Positions 1-8,754 of a stretch of 64,000 nucleotides of DNA are shown here, piece by piece. Position 1 is the stretch's first letter; each line of letters opens with the position of its first letter. The stretch is taken from contig NZ_CP071182.1 in NCBI RefSeq assembly GCF_017298635.1, forward strand, positions 3,138,001 to 3,202,000. The letters are read 5' to 3'. Both the position numbers and the translations under genes were made by a program. Below the pieces are notes generated by a model. That model was not told where the DNA came from and did no database searches. It worked only from the letters and a program-made list of their open reading frames with translations. This DNA is from Paenalicyclobacillus mengziensis (GTDB lineage Bacteria; Bacillota; Bacilli; Alicyclobacillales; Alicyclobacillaceae).

Positions 1-789
1 CTGATTGTTGGCAGAACCAGCCACCATCTTGCACCGCAACCGATCGATGGTGTCGTCATTAATGATGGCACCAAGCGCACATGGAGCAAAAATGTCTACG
101 TCTTGGCTAAAGATCTCTCCAGGTTCAACGACCTTGGCTTCAAGTTCCGTGGAAGCCCGGCGCAGTGCATCTTGATTGATGTCTGTAACAATCAATTCGG
201 CACCAGCGTCTTTTAAGTATTCAGCCAGTGCGTAACCGACACTCCCTAAGCCTTGAATGGCAACCTTCCTGCCCGCGAGGTCGTCTGTACCAAGTGCAAC
301 CTTTGCCGTGGCTTGCAACCCGCGAAACACACCGAGAGCTGTCATTGGGCTCGGATTCCCGCTCGAGCCGTAGGCACTTGAAACCCCTGTCACATACTTG
401 GTTTCCATATGAATGAGGTCCATGTCGTGAACCGTTGTTCCAACGTCCTCTGCCGTGATGTAACGACCGTTCAGACTTTGAATGTATCTGCCAAGAGCCC
501 GGAACAGAGCTTCGCTCTTATCCTTTTTTGCGTCGCCAATCACGACGGTCTTGCCGCCGCCAAGGTTCAACCCAGCTGCAGCCGCCTTATAGGTCATGCC
601 GCGTGCCAATCGCAGGGCATCCGTGACAGCAGCTTCTTCACTCGCATAGGTCCACATGCGGCAGCCTCCGAGAGCGGGACCCAAGGTCGTGTCGTGAATG
701 GCAATGATGGCTTTGAGGCCGGATGCTTCGTCATGGCAAAAAACAACTTGTTCATAGTCGTACTTCTCCAGGTAGCTGAACAACTCCAT
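1..789 (-). CDS. bcd: Leucine dehydrogenase (3' end cut by window edge)
   Basis: NAD-dependent oxidative deamination of branched-chain amino acids to 2-oxo acids in the cytoplasm, the entry step to branched-chain fatty acid precursors. The reading frame runs 263 codons from ATG at 789 to the window edge; the family is about 365 residues. The N-terminus ([17 protein letters not shown]) and the motifs [10 protein letters not shown], the glycine-rich lysine region and AGSANNQ are as I remember them from Bacillus leucine dehydrogenases. AAGGAGGA lies at the right distance before the ATG. It is preceded by a sigma-54 promoter and by bkdR, the usual context of branched-chain amino acid catabolism (bkd) operons. 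Phenylalanine dehydrogenase is a less likely alternative. Confidence 0.93.
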   Translation of the reverse strand, partial: MELFSYLEKYDYEQVVFCHDEASGLKAIIAIHDTTLGPALGGCRMWTYASEEAAVTDALRLARGMTYKAAAAGLNLGGGKTVVIGDAKKDKSEALFRALGRYIQSLNGRYITAEDVGTTVHDMDLIHMETKYVTGVSSAYGSSGNPSPMTALGVFRGLQATAKVALGTDDLAGRKVAIQGLGSVGYALAEYLKDAGAELIVTDINQDALRRASTELEAKVVEPGEIFSQDVDIFAPCALGAIINDDTIDRLRCKMVAGSANNQ

Positions 790-911
790 CGGGTATGTTC
801 CTCCTTCGTGTCTCCACTAGCATATACCATCATTCGGGACACGCCAAATATTGAAAAACTCGGGATTTCGCGCCCATTGAACTTACTTGAAATTCCTCGT
901 CATATGATTTA

Positions 912-927
912 AGCAAAACTCGTGCCA
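912..927 (-). promoter_or_regulatory. Sigma-54 (SigL) -24/-12 promoter of bcd
   Basis: The minus strand reads TGGCACGAGTTTTGCT, matching the sigma-54 consensus TGGCAC-N5-TTGCW at every conserved position. The predicted start of transcription is near 901, giving a leader of about 110 nt before the bcd ATG. The sigma-54 activator gene bkdR lies immediately upstream. Confidence 0.88.
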
Positions 928-1014
928 TCAAATTTGTTTTCACGACCATCGTTCCGTGCAACGCGGCCTTCGAGCTTCAACTTGGCTCATATGATGGGCT
1001 TGCTGGCAAACACA

Positions 1015-1070
1015 TGCAAAATATTGCACATACATAACGCAATTTTATGCATGGTACGCAAAAAATTGCA
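1015..1070 (-). promoter_or_regulatory. Three palindromic enhancer sites, probable BkdR binding
   Basis: Three 14-bp near-palindromes of the form YGCAA-N4-WTGCA lie at 1015-1028 (TGCAAAATATTGCA), 1038-1051 (CGCAATTTTATGCA) and 1057-1070 (CGCAAAAAATTGCA). Start-to-start spacing is 23 and 19 bp, close to two helical turns, so they would sit on one face of the DNA. They are roughly 90-150 bp upstream of the -24 element, the normal place for an activator enhancer. Assignment to BkdR is inference from position. A possible half site (CGCAA) follows at 1071-1075. Confidence 0.7.
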
Positions 1071-1165
1071 CGCAAGCGTTTTCATTTATTGAAACAAGGC
1101 GGATTGAAAAAGGTCGACAAAAAAGGTCGACTGAAAGAAGTAGGTTTAGGTTCACACCGGTATGC

Positions 1166-2929
1166 TCATTCACCATCAACTTCGCCGAGCTTGTAATATA
1201 GACTTCGCAGCGAGATGCCAAGCTTGCGAGCTGCTTCCGTCTTGTTGCCACCTGTCTGCTGCAACATACGCCTGATGACGGTTTGCTCCACAACCTTCAC
1301 CATTTCGGACAGGCGTTGTGGATGAGATGACGGTGTGAGCAGGCTGTTCATAAGCTGCGGTGTGTCGACCAGGTCAGCCCCTGGTACCCCATCACCGCGT
1401 TGCAGAAATGGTAGATGGTGGGTGTCAAGAATGGTCTCGTGAAATTGCATGTGAATCATGGCGCGCCCGATGGTGTTTTCCAACTCTCTCACGTTGCCGG
1501 GCCAATCGTACTCGGTGAGGGCATTGATAGCTCCCGACGAGATTTCCTCGACGTTGCGCCCGTACGTCTGGTTATGACGGTAAACAATGTACATGGCTAT
1601 CTTCGGGATGTCCTGCTTGCGGTAACGCAGCGGTGGAATCACAATGGGAACCACATTCAGCCGGTAGTATAAATCTTCTCGAAACCGACCCTTGGCGACG
1701 GCTTGTTCAAGGTTGACATGTGTGGCTGCAATTAAACGAACGTCCACTGAGATGGGGGTGGTACCGCCAACACGGACGATTTCTCGTTCCTGCAGTGCCC
1801 GTAACAACTTTGCCTGCGTGACCGGACTCATTTCTCCGATTTCATCGAGAAACAGGGTACCGCCGGAAGCTTCTTCAAAGAGGCCTCGTTTGCCGCCTCG
1901 CTTTGCTCCGGTGAAGGCACCTTCTTCGTAGCCAAACAGCTCACTCTCGAGCAGCGATTCGGAGAGTGCTGCACAATTCACACGGACAAATGGGGATGAC
2001 TGCCTGTCACTCTGGCGGTGAATCGCATGCGCAAACAGTTCTTTTCCGGTACCCGATTCACCCCTCAGGAGGACGGTCGCAGGTGTCTCTGCTGCGCGAC
2101 GTGCCTGCTCGACCGCGAGCATGATGGCGGGACTCGTGCCAATGATGTCTTCGAACGTGTACTTTGCCTGAACGGTGCGAATCAGGTGATTTGCTCTGTT
2201 TAGTTCTTCGGTGAGTCGCTTGATTTCAGATACATCGTGAATGACGCCAACGCTTCCCTTTAACTCACTGCCAACCAAGATGGGAGCAACGTCTACGAGA
2301 ACCTCGCGTTTTGTGGGACCAACCTTCAGTGGGACGTTTTTCACAGGCTTCCGCGTCCGCAGTACCTGTAAGTGCATACTTTCACCTTCAGCGATGTCCA
2401 CGTTTGCCGGTTGACCAATCACCTGCTCCGGGCGTAGACCTGTTAGACGTGTATATGCGGGATTGATGAGAATGCCGCGCCCCTCTGCGTCAACAACGGA
2501 TATCGCATCTTGAGTAGAGGAAATGATGGCCTCGAGGAGGGTTTGGATTTCACGCAAGCTGGTGACTTCAGAAGCAAGTTGCTGGCGCGATTGCAAAGCT
2601 TGTATGAGCCGGACCTTGTCTTCAACGAGCATCACGACGAACCGAAGCGCGGCTCCAGAAATGACCGCAACGTCGGGAGCAACAAGTTGCTCCAACTCCT
2701 CACGTACTGCATCCTCCCCGGTGGCTTCAAGCACGGCATCTACGGGATATCTTGAAATCGCTTCGCGATAGTCGGTGAGTACGGGAATGCCTAGTTCAGT
2801 CGCCAGAGGGACGCCCGGAGCTTTTGGGTTGACCTCAACGACACAGCGAATGCCAACCTCAGGATGGCCGTGAATCGCTTCCATAAGCTTGCTTCCGCCA
2901 ATCCCTGCCCCTACAATCAGCACTTCCAT
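1166..2929 (-). CDS. bkdR: Sigma-54-dependent transcriptional activator, BkdR-like
   Basis: 587-residue enhancer-binding protein. Residues 1-105 form a Rossmann-like domain beginning VLIVGAGIGGSKL; residues 125-235 are a PAS domain; residues 260-490 are the AAA+ sigma-54 interaction domain with Walker A GESGTGKE (290-297), the sigma-54 contact loop GAFTGA (337-342) and the Walker B region FLDEIGEM; the C-terminus carries a Fis-type helix-turn-helix (NKTEAARKLGISLRSLYYKL). The ATG follows GAGAGGTGAG. Its position directly upstream of leucine dehydrogenase and a sigma-54 promoter supports control of branched-chain amino acid breakdown. The N-terminal nucleotide-binding-like domain is unusual for a sigma-54 activator. 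Confidence 0.9.
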   Translation of the reverse strand: MEVLIVGAGIGGSKLMEAIHGHPEVGIRCVVEVNPKAPGVPLATELGIPVLTDYREAISRYPVDAVLEATGEDAVREELEQLVAPDVAVISGAALRFVVMLVEDKVRLIQALQSRQQLASEVTSLREIQTLLEAIISSTQDAISVVDAEGRGILINPAYTRLTGLRPEQVIGQPANVDIAEGESMHLQVLRTRKPVKNVPLKVGPTKREVLVDVAPILVGSELKGSVGVIHDVSEIKRLTEELNRANHLIRTVQAKYTFEDIIGTSPAIMLAVEQARRAAETPATVLLRGESGTGKELFAHAIHRQSDRQSSPFVRVNCAALSESLLESELFGYEEGAFTGAKRGGKRGLFEEASGGTLFLDEIGEMSPVTQAKLLRALQEREIVRVGGTTPISVDVRLIAATHVNLEQAVAKGRFREDLYYRLNVVPIVIPPLRYRKQDIPKIAMYIVYRHNQTYGRNVEEISSGAINALTEYDWPGNVRELENTIGRAMIHMQFHETILDTHHLPFLQRGDGVPGADLVDTPQLMNSLLTPSSHPQRLSEMVKVVEQTVIRRMLQQTGGNKTEAARKLGISLRSLYYKLGEVDGE

Positions 2930-2943
2930 TGCCGACTCACCTC

Positions 2944-2981
2944 TCAGTACTACGTTGTCCGTTCAGTACTACGTTGTCCGT
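2944..2981. repeat. Perfect 19-bp tandem duplication upstream of bkdR
   Basis: TCAGTACTACGTTGTCCGT occurs twice head to tail (2944-2962 and 2963-2981), starting 15 bp upstream of the bkdR ATG. It lies in the presumed promoter/leader of bkdR and looks like a recent duplication or a doubled regulator site. Confidence 0.85.
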
Positions 2982-3165
2982 GTGAAGATGCGTAGAGTTG
3001 GTGCGCACCCTGTTGCATAGTGATGGTGTGGCGCTGTCTGTTTTCATCTCATTTTACACAGAAAGAGGACACGGAGATAGAATATAGTCGTAACGATGGT
3101 CAACATGGTATCCTCAAGTAGTCCTATTTGAAGCGTCCTATCTGATTCTAAGGAGCGTCTTTGCA

Positions 3166-3438
3166 TTGCGTAATCTCATTGCATGGGTCTTACTTCTGGC
3201 CGTCTTCCTGATTGCTGGAGAAGGTTTAAACTTGTTCCGCATTCACGTTGTTGACTGGTTAGCCTACGGACGGGCTGCGGATGGCGTCATTTCCATTCTC
3301 GGCCTCATCCTCGCCTTTCTCGGCACGGCCTTTCTCGGCGGCTATGTCTACTATCGCGATAAAAAGCGCGGGAAACTGCAGCGCGAGGGGTGGAGGGGGC
3401 GGCCGGTTACGAAAAAGCGTCTGCCCCGTCAGCGATAA
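3166..3438 (+). CDS. Small two-helix membrane protein, function unknown
   Basis: 90 residues starting at TTG (3166) with AGGAG at 3151-3155. Two hydrophobic segments (about residues 4-22 and 38-62) are followed by a strongly basic tail (KKRGKLQ...KKRLPRQR), which would face the cytoplasm. No family recognised. It converges on moaC. The coding case rests on the ribosome binding site and clean membrane topology. Confidence 0.6.
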   Translation: MRNLIAWVLLLAVFLIAGEGLNLFRIHVVDWLAYGRAADGVISILGLILAFLGTAFLGGYVYYRDKKRGKLQREGWRGRPVTKKRLPRQR

Positions 3439-3465
3439 GCGTACACCCACAGCGCCCATCGAGAC

Positions 3466-4011
3466 TCAAATCTTGCGCTCATAGGTTCCACTTCTACCGC
3501 CGGCCTTGTGTACGAGTCGAACTTGTTCTATGGTCATGTCTTTGTCAATGGCCTTGCACATGTCGTAGACTGTAAGAGCCGCAATCGAACAGGCTGTCAG
3601 TGCCTCCATCTCGACACCGGTCCGTGAAGTCGTCTTGACGGTTGCGCGCAGTCGCAGATACGCCGACTCATGGTGGTCATCTGCCGCGTCCAAGAGGTGC
3701 GCATGCATATCGTCCCCGTCCACCCAACTGGAATGTACGGATACCTTCGTCAGCGGGAGTGGGTGGCAAAGCGGGATGAGGTCGGCAGTGCGTTTCGCCG
3801 CCATGATACCAGCTAACTCACTGACAGCAAGAACATCGCCCTTCTTCATGGCTTGCTGCTCAATCTGCAACCTGGTTTGGGAGTGCATCCGTACAAATGC
3901 TTCTGCGGTAGCTTCTCGATTGGACTCCGCCTTGTCGGACACGTCCACCATGTGGCTCTTCCCTGTTTCATCAAAGTGCGTAAACCCTGTTTCTTGACTT
4001 TCCGGCATCAC
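3466..4011 (-). CDS. moaC: Cyclic pyranopterin monophosphate synthase MoaC
   Basis: Converts the MoaA product to cyclic pyranopterin monophosphate, the first stage of molybdenum cofactor synthesis. 181 residues with the family signatures [14 protein letters not shown] near the N-terminus, [17 protein letters not shown] in the middle and [10 protein letters not shown] followed by [14 protein letters not shown] precedes both a GTG (4011) and an in-frame ATG (4008); either may be the start. It is divergent from the moaD-moaE fusion, so the two share a 123-bp regulatory region. Confidence 0.95.
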   Translation of the reverse strand: MMPESQETGFTHFDETGKSHMVDVSDKAESNREATAEAFVRMHSQTRLQIEQQAMKKGDVLAVSELAGIMAAKRTADLIPLCHPLPLTKVSVHSSWVDGDDMHAHLLDAADDHHESAYLRLRATVKTTSRTGVEMEALTACSIAALTVYDMCKAIDKDMTIEQVRLVHKAGGRSGTYERKI

Positions 4012-4134
4012 AATCGTTCCTCCTGTTTGATTGGAATCTACATGGATTCACTAGAATTACGTTTAGAGAGACTCAGGTTTGCGCATACATTGACACAAAC
4101 CTGTTCGCTAAGACTGAAGATTTGAGGTGAGGAC

Positions 4135-4812
4135 ATGCCTCTGTACACCATTCAACTCTTTGCCGGTCTGGTCGACAAATCCGGGCGACGACAGCTCACA
4201 GTGACCAGTGAAGTCCCGGTAACCGCAGAAGGTTTGAAGTCTCTTGTCAGTGCCGAGTATCCCGAGATTGCTGTACACATTGAGACCAGTCTTCTCGCCG
4301 TCAATCAGGCCTACGCCTCTGACAATCAGATGGTCTTTCCGTCTGATGAAATCGCACTCATCCCACCTGTGGGAGGTGGGGCGTCGACAGCCAGACATTC
4401 GTGCCGTATTTCGGATACTGCTCTGGACATCGAGGAAGCATTTCGCGCGATGGAAGACGTGTACTGCGGCGGGACAGTACTGTTTTGCGGTACTGTTCGT
4501 GAATTCACCGGTGACAAGAAAACCACACATCTGTCGTACGAAGCCTATGAATCTATGGCGCTAGAACAAATGACGCGCATTGCCAGAGATGTGGAGAGTG
4601 AACATCCCGGCATCCACACGCTGCAATGGCACAGGGTTGGCGAGCTGCTGCCGACAGACATCGCGGTCATTTGCGCGGCTGCATCTCCTCATCGAGACAG
4701 CGCTTTTGTCGCTGCAAGAACGCTCATTGAACGACTAAAAAAGGAAGTCCCAATCTGGAAGAAGGAGTATTTTGAGGATGGGAAATCCATTTGGCAGGCC
4801 AACGAAACATGA
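4135..4812 (+). CDS. MoaD-MoaE fusion: molybdopterin synthase in one chain
   Basis: 225 residues. Residues 1-82 are MoaD, a ubiquitin-like sulfur carrier ending in PPVGGG; residues about 90-225 are MoaE, with KKEVPIWKKE carrying the conserved catalytic lysines. Together they convert cyclic pyranopterin monophosphate to molybdopterin. In separate MoaD the terminal Gly-Gly must be free to be adenylated and thiocarboxylated; here it is followed directly by MoaE, so cleavage after the glycines is expected, as reported for the mycobacterial fusion MoaX. A weak GAGGTGAGGAC precedes the ATG. Confidence 0.92.
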   Translation: MPLYTIQLFAGLVDKSGRRQLTVTSEVPVTAEGLKSLVSAEYPEIAVHIETSLLAVNQAYASDNQMVFPSDEIALIPPVGGGASTARHSCRISDTALDIEEAFRAMEDVYCGGTVLFCGTVREFTGDKKTTHLSYEAYESMALEQMTRIARDVESEHPGIHTLQWHRVGELLPTDIAVICAAASPHRDSAFVAARTLIERLKKEVPIWKKEYFEDGKSIWQANET

Positions 4813-4838
4813 GGGGGTTCTCCCCCTCATCCACGTTT
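4809..4838. terminator. Bidirectional hairpin covering both flanking stop codons
   Basis: ATGAGGGGG-TTCT-CCCCCTCAT (4809-4830) forms a 9-bp stem with a 4-nt loop. The moaDE stop (4810-4812) lies in the left arm and the stop of the convergent MBL gene (4827-4829) in the right arm. A short T run (TTTTAT) follows on the plus strand. Confidence 0.7.
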
Positions 4839-5831
4839 TATCCAGGAAACGACTTCTACGTTCGCTCCCGACTCTCTCTGCTCCTCCACTTCTCCAAGCA
4901 CCTTTAACCAGTCTAGATACCCCAGTGTCTCGGACATGATGAGTGAAGTTTGTTCTTTGTGTCGCGGGAAGTAATCGACAGCCAACCGGTAGGCAGAAAC
5001 GCTCCCCACTTCCCGCACGCGAGTCAGAAAATGGTCGAGCCTCTGTTCTTGCTCGGCAAGTCTTGTTTGAATGAGTTGGTGTGCCTCTTCAAATACCGCC
5101 CCGTGACCAGGATAAACGGTAGAAATATCGAGTTCCTGCAGAGACGCAAGATTCTTCCGGTATTGCAGCAGGCTCTTGGTGCGTTTTGCTTCTTGCCCGC
5201 GCTTCGCATCCAGCTCCGGTTCAATCAATGCGTTGCTGCTGATATGCGGTAAAAGCTGGTCGCCAGCGAAGAATTCTCCCGTTACCGGGTTCCACAAGGC
5301 CAGCGCATGTTGTGCGTGTCCCGGTACATGTACAACCTCAAACTGTGGAAGCACAGGACAAGGCTTCCCGTATTCCAGCGTGACGTCCACTTCTGCTGGA
5401 CGCATCAGTCGATTCAAAGCCTGCAGATCCCCCACAGAACGGTCGACTTCTCCAACCGGAACTCCCTGTACCTGGTACAGACGCGAGAAGAACTCACCAC
5501 GGTAAGCTGCAAACTTCCCATCCAGCCAGGTATCCACATGTTTTGGGGCCAGTACGGGGACGCCTAGGTTTTGTAACCAACTGGCCTGGCCAACGTGATC
5601 AACATGTCCATGAGTGAGGATGACGGCTGATAGGTCCTGTGGCGTCAGACCTTCCTGTGCGAGGAGTCGAGTGAGTTCGTGTCGTGCCTCCTCAGTACCC
5701 GGGCCACAATCAATGAGCACAGCCTGGCTCGATTCCCGAATCAAATAGGCGTTAACAGGACCCACAGGAAAAGGTGTAGGTAACTCCAGCCGTCGAATTT
5801 GCAGTGCTGTCCCATGTGCCGATGACGTCAT
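4827..5831 (-). CDS. MBL-fold metallo-hydrolase
   Basis: 334 residues from ATG at 5831, preceded by GAGGTGG; an upstream in-frame ATG at 5858 has no comparable site. The zinc ligand motif THGHVDHVG, a later VPGHA, FAGDQLL and YPGHG are the ordered metal-binding motifs of the metallo-beta-lactamase fold. The C-terminal 90 residues form a helical extension, as in the broad group of MBL hydrolases related to glyoxalase II. The substrate is unknown. It converges on the molybdopterin synthase gene and shares a terminator with it. Confidence 0.88.
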   Translation of the reverse strand: MTSSAHGTALQIRRLELPTPFPVGPVNAYLIRESSQAVLIDCGPGTEEARHELTRLLAQEGLTPQDLSAVILTHGHVDHVGQASWLQNLGVPVLAPKHVDTWLDGKFAAYRGEFFSRLYQVQGVPVGEVDRSVGDLQALNRLMRPAEVDVTLEYGKPCPVLPQFEVVHVPGHAQHALALWNPVTGEFFAGDQLLPHISSNALIEPELDAKRGQEAKRTKSLLQYRKNLASLQELDISTVYPGHGAVFEEAHQLIQTRLAEQEQRLDHFLTRVREVGSVSAYRLAVDYFPRHKEQTSLIMSETLGYLDWLKVLGEVEEQRESGANVEVVSWIKRG

Positions 5832-6020
5832 CTTACCACCACCTCTTCGCTCATCCATCTTTGTGTCTTAAACATCATATCGAATTCTCACGCGATATCC
5901 AATTCTTCTAAACTACTGCGAGGCTTCATAGAATCAATCATGCAGGTCGAATGTGCTAGTGTATCCCGTCAGTGTCGGGCCAGGTCTTCGCTAGCACTGA
6001 CTCGGAAGGAGTAGAGTGCC

Positions 6021-7352
6021 ATGAACCCGCAAAACCGGTACCACCGGCGCCGCTGGTGGCGTGGACTGACCGGATCGGCCATCCTCGTGGTGGGATGCTT
6101 CGCGAGCTTTTCCTATATTTTTGGAGGTGGGTCCTGGAATGCGCTCTCCCATCTTGAAGCGTCGCAGTTATCCACCATCACGACGACAGAGTTGTTCGGC
6201 ACCGCTGTCTATGAAAACCCGGCTGCTTCATTCACAATGAGTAGTCAGACCCCGTCCGCGTGGCAAGACGTAACCTCATTCGAGCAACCGCTTTCGATGC
6301 TTCAGGGAGAACTTCTACCCGTCGCCTACGACAGTCCTGGTAGCACACAGCAGCAGTCAAATCTATTTCAATCGGTGCAACAGTTTGGACAGAAAAGCCA
6401 GCGGACTGTCATGGGATGGATTCCATACACGAGCTCGGCCGAAACCATCAAACTGATTGCTGCGAACCAAGGGCTGACTGTCGCAAGTCCGCAGTGGATT
6501 TCCGTAAAATCAGGCGACGGCAGCATCAACAATCAGATTGAACCATCCGTCGTTTCCTACGCGCACCAGCACCACGTCAAAATTTGGGCACTGGTCGACA
6601 ACCAGTTTAACGCCAGTTTGTCCAACCAGGTACTCACAAACGTCACCGCTCGGACGCGCCTCGTGAAAAATCTCACGGAGGTAGCTGTAAATAACCATCT
6701 CGATGGCCTCAACATTGATTTTGAAAACTTACGTTCGAGTGACCAACAAGCGTTCACAACATTTATCAAGGAGCTACACACTGCACTCGCTGGAAAACAC
6801 ATTGTACTGTCAGTCGACATTACTCCCGATATTCAATTTCTTAAGGACGATGCCGCCTACTTCCATGCAGCCTTGGCCGGTTACGCAGACTACGTCGTTT
6901 TGATGGCCTATGACGAACACTGGAGTACCGATCAAATACCTGGTCCGGTCGCCGACATCCCTTGGGTGACCACCTCTGTCCAAGACCTCCTTGACACTGG
7001 TGTTCCTTCGGACAAGCTCATCCTCGGCGTTCCTTTCTATGCACGCTTTTGGCACGTGCATCAGGATGGCAGTGTGAACAGTATCGCTGTTCCCCTCGCA
7101 CAAGTGCAGTCGATTTTGCAGCAGCACCAGGCAACGAGTTCGTGGAACAGCAAACTCGGCGTCGCTTATGCCCGTTATCCGAGAGCTGACGGCTACGAGG
7201 AAGTTTGGTTCTCAACACAGCAAACACTGAACAGCGAACTGCAGCTTGTCCAAAACGATAACCTTGCCGGTGTTTCAATTTGGTCTCTCGGCTTGTCTGA
7301 CCCCAATACGTGGTCGTCGGTCATTCATGGTATTACGCAAATGCTCTCTTAG
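6021..7352 (+). CDS. Membrane-anchored glycoside hydrolase family 18 protein
   Basis: 443 residues. A basic N-terminus (RYHRRRWWR) and a hydrophobic segment at about 18-36 would anchor or export it. The catalytic domain starts near residue 128 (TVMGWIPY); the GH18 active-site motif DGLNIDFE at 228-235 places the acid at Glu235, and VVLMAYDEHW and GVSIWSLGLSD are the later barrel motifs. The closest theme I know is the SleL/YaaH type acting on spore cortex peptidoglycan, but no LysM domain is present. AAGGAG precedes the ATG. The next gene begins 27 bp downstream, probably co-transcribed. Confidence 0.88.
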   Translation: MNPQNRYHRRRWWRGLTGSAILVVGCFASFSYIFGGGSWNALSHLEASQLSTITTTELFGTAVYENPAASFTMSSQTPSAWQDVTSFEQPLSMLQGELLPVAYDSPGSTQQQSNLFQSVQQFGQKSQRTVMGWIPYTSSAETIKLIAANQGLTVASPQWISVKSGDGSINNQIEPSVVSYAHQHHVKIWALVDNQFNASLSNQVLTNVTARTRLVKNLTEVAVNNHLDGLNIDFENLRSSDQQAFTTFIKELHTALAGKHIVLSVDITPDIQFLKDDAAYFHAALAGYADYVVLMAYDEHWSTDQIPGPVADIPWVTTSVQDLLDTGVPSDKLILGVPFYARFWHVHQDGSVNSIAVPLAQVQSILQQHQATSSWNSKLGVAYARYPRADGYEEVWFSTQQTLNSELQLVQNDNLAGVSIWSLGLSDPNTWSSVIHGITQMLS

Positions 7353-7379
7353 TCGAGGAGACAGTGAGGTGACCCAGGT

Positions 7380-7865
7380 ATGGATAGGGTCCTTGTGACC
7401 ATCAGTTTTGTAACCCTGGTCGGATACATCATCACGGCCGTCTTTCGCCCGCAGACAGCGGTCGCCGGTTTGGCGGCGTCGGTCGACATGTTCATTCAAG
7501 CGGTGCCATGGATTGTCGTGTCCATGTTTGCTGCTGGACTCTTGGCGCAGTGGCTTCAACCACAGGCGATTGCCCGCTGGTTGGGGCGGGATGCCGGATT
7601 TGGAGCCATCGTACTCGGTGCCTTGATGGGGACACTTGGCACCGGGTCAAGGTGGGCGATGTATCCACTCGCCACAGGACTACTTGCGGCTAACGCCAGC
7701 CCTGGTGCCGTGTTCGCGTTTGTCACCACATGGCAACTTGTCTCCTTGCCAAGGCTTCCCGCGGAGCTCCCGTTTTATGGGTTGAACTTCACCGTTGTAC
7801 GGGCACTGGTTTCAGTTGTTGTGGCCATCATCGGTGGCTTCATCGTAAATCGCATCCTGCCCTGA
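7380..7865 (+). CDS. Predicted permease, half-length DUF318/ArsP-like
   Basis: 161 residues with four to five hydrophobic helices and glycine-rich turns (GLLAQWL, GALMGTLGTG). The pattern of a helix pair with QAIARWLGRDAGFG resembles half of the DUF318 permease family, normally about 300 residues in two repeats, so this may be a single-repeat version that dimerises. It follows the GH18 gene closely. The substrate is unknown. Confidence 0.6.
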   Translation: MDRVLVTISFVTLVGYIITAVFRPQTAVAGLAASVDMFIQAVPWIVVSMFAAGLLAQWLQPQAIARWLGRDAGFGAIVLGALMGTLGTGSRWAMYPLATGLLAANASPGAVFAFVTTWQLVSLPRLPAELPFYGLNFTVVRALVSVVVAIIGGFIVNRILP

Positions 7866-7951
7866 TTTGTGCTCTTTCGTCCGCACATGTTTCACTGACC
7901 TTGCTGCACACGCGCAGATGTCTACGAGCCGCGCCAATGGTGGCTCGGTAT

Positions 7952-8539
7952 TTAGGCGTGAAAGTCAATCGGAATGCTTGAGCCAGGGTCAGTTTGAGGA
8001 CGCGCGCTTTTCAACAAGTGGACTTCTAGTAACCCGTTTTGATACCGAGCCCGAGCACCACTACGTTTGACCCGTATGGGCAAGTCGATGGACCGTTCAA
8101 ATGATCCGATGCGTCTCTCTGAGACATGCAGGGTTCCCCCAGATTGACTGTACCCGCGTTCGATTTTACCCGAGATAACTAACTGCTCTGGAGACACGTT
8201 CAACGTCACGTCATGTGCATCTGTTAATCCAGGGATTTCTGCGACAACCATCAGACCGTCTCCGTACTCGTATACGTCTACAGGGATGTCGCCACTGCCC
8301 GAAAAAGCTCCGTTTCCTGTTCCAGCCATGTTTGCGATGAGGTCGGTCCAATTCCCCGGCATGCCCCCGGCAAAGGGCCAGTTTCCAAACGGACCGCTAC
8401 TGTCACTGCCTGCCCCTGTCTTTCCGGAACCTCCAATACCCCCAGGACCGCCAAAACCAAAACCTCCACCAAACATCTTTGTCAGTTGTTCTTGAAATGT
8501 GCGCAAATTGGGGTACATGTTCTGAAATGGGCTGCTCAT
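7952..8539 (-). CDS. Hsp20/alpha-crystallin protein with Gly-rich N-terminus
   Basis: 195 residues starting MSSPFQNMY at 8539, with GAAGGAG correctly spaced; an upstream in-frame start at 8566 is unlikely. Residues 18-55 are rich in glycine and phenylalanine. The alpha-crystallin domain covers about 95-190 (VAEIPGLTDAHDVTLNV, a beta-strand series, and YQNGLLEVHL). The C-terminal IPIDF includes the I-X-I motif used for oligomer contacts. It may act as a holdase or, given the neighbouring coat genes, as a spore-coat Hsp20 of the CotM/CotP type. Its ribosome binding site lies inside the end of a repeat-encoded leader frame. Confidence 0.87.
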   Translation of the reverse strand: MSSPFQNMYPNLRTFQEQLTKMFGGGFGFGGPGGIGGSGKTGAGSDSSGPFGNWPFAGGMPGNWTDLIANMAGTGNGAFSGSGDIPVDVYEYGDGLMVVAEIPGLTDAHDVTLNVSPEQLVISGKIERGYSQSGGTLHVSERRIGSFERSIDLPIRVKRSGARARYQNGLLEVHLLKSARPQTDPGSSIPIDFHA

Positions 8540-8544
8540 CGATG

Positions 8545-8754
8545 TCACTCCTTCAACCGTCCCCATGACCTTCGGTGTTGGTACAGTCTACGCAAGCCCG
8601 TTACAGGACGTACGCCCACTTCCTTCATACTCACTTCCTTCATACTCACTTCCTTCATACTCACTTCCTTCATACTCACTTCCTTCATACTCACTTCCTT
8701 CATACTCACTTCCTTCATACTCACTTCCTTCATACTCACTTCCTTCATACTCAC
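8545..8754 (-). CDS. Candidate repeat leader peptide upstream of hsp20
   Basis: A 69-residue frame reads MS(MKEVS)n, followed by a short unique tail ending RLKE at a TGA five bases before the hsp20 ATG. Every 15-bp unit on this strand is AAGGAAGTGAGTATG, a Shine-Dalgarno-like AAGGAA followed by ATG six bases later, so each copy could start translation in the same frame. The hsp20 ribosome binding site (AAGGAG) forms the last two sense codons. The arrangement suggests translational coupling, but whether the peptide is made is inference. Confidence 0.35.
   Translation of the reverse strand: MSMKEVSMKEVSMKEVSMKEVSMKEVSMKEVSMKEVSMKEVSMKEVGVRPVTGLRRLYQHRRSWGRLKE

Noticed and set aside
409..912. 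Long plus-strand frame opposite leucine dehydrogenase
   Set aside because: It lies antisense to an unmistakable gene and has no ribosome site or family similarity.
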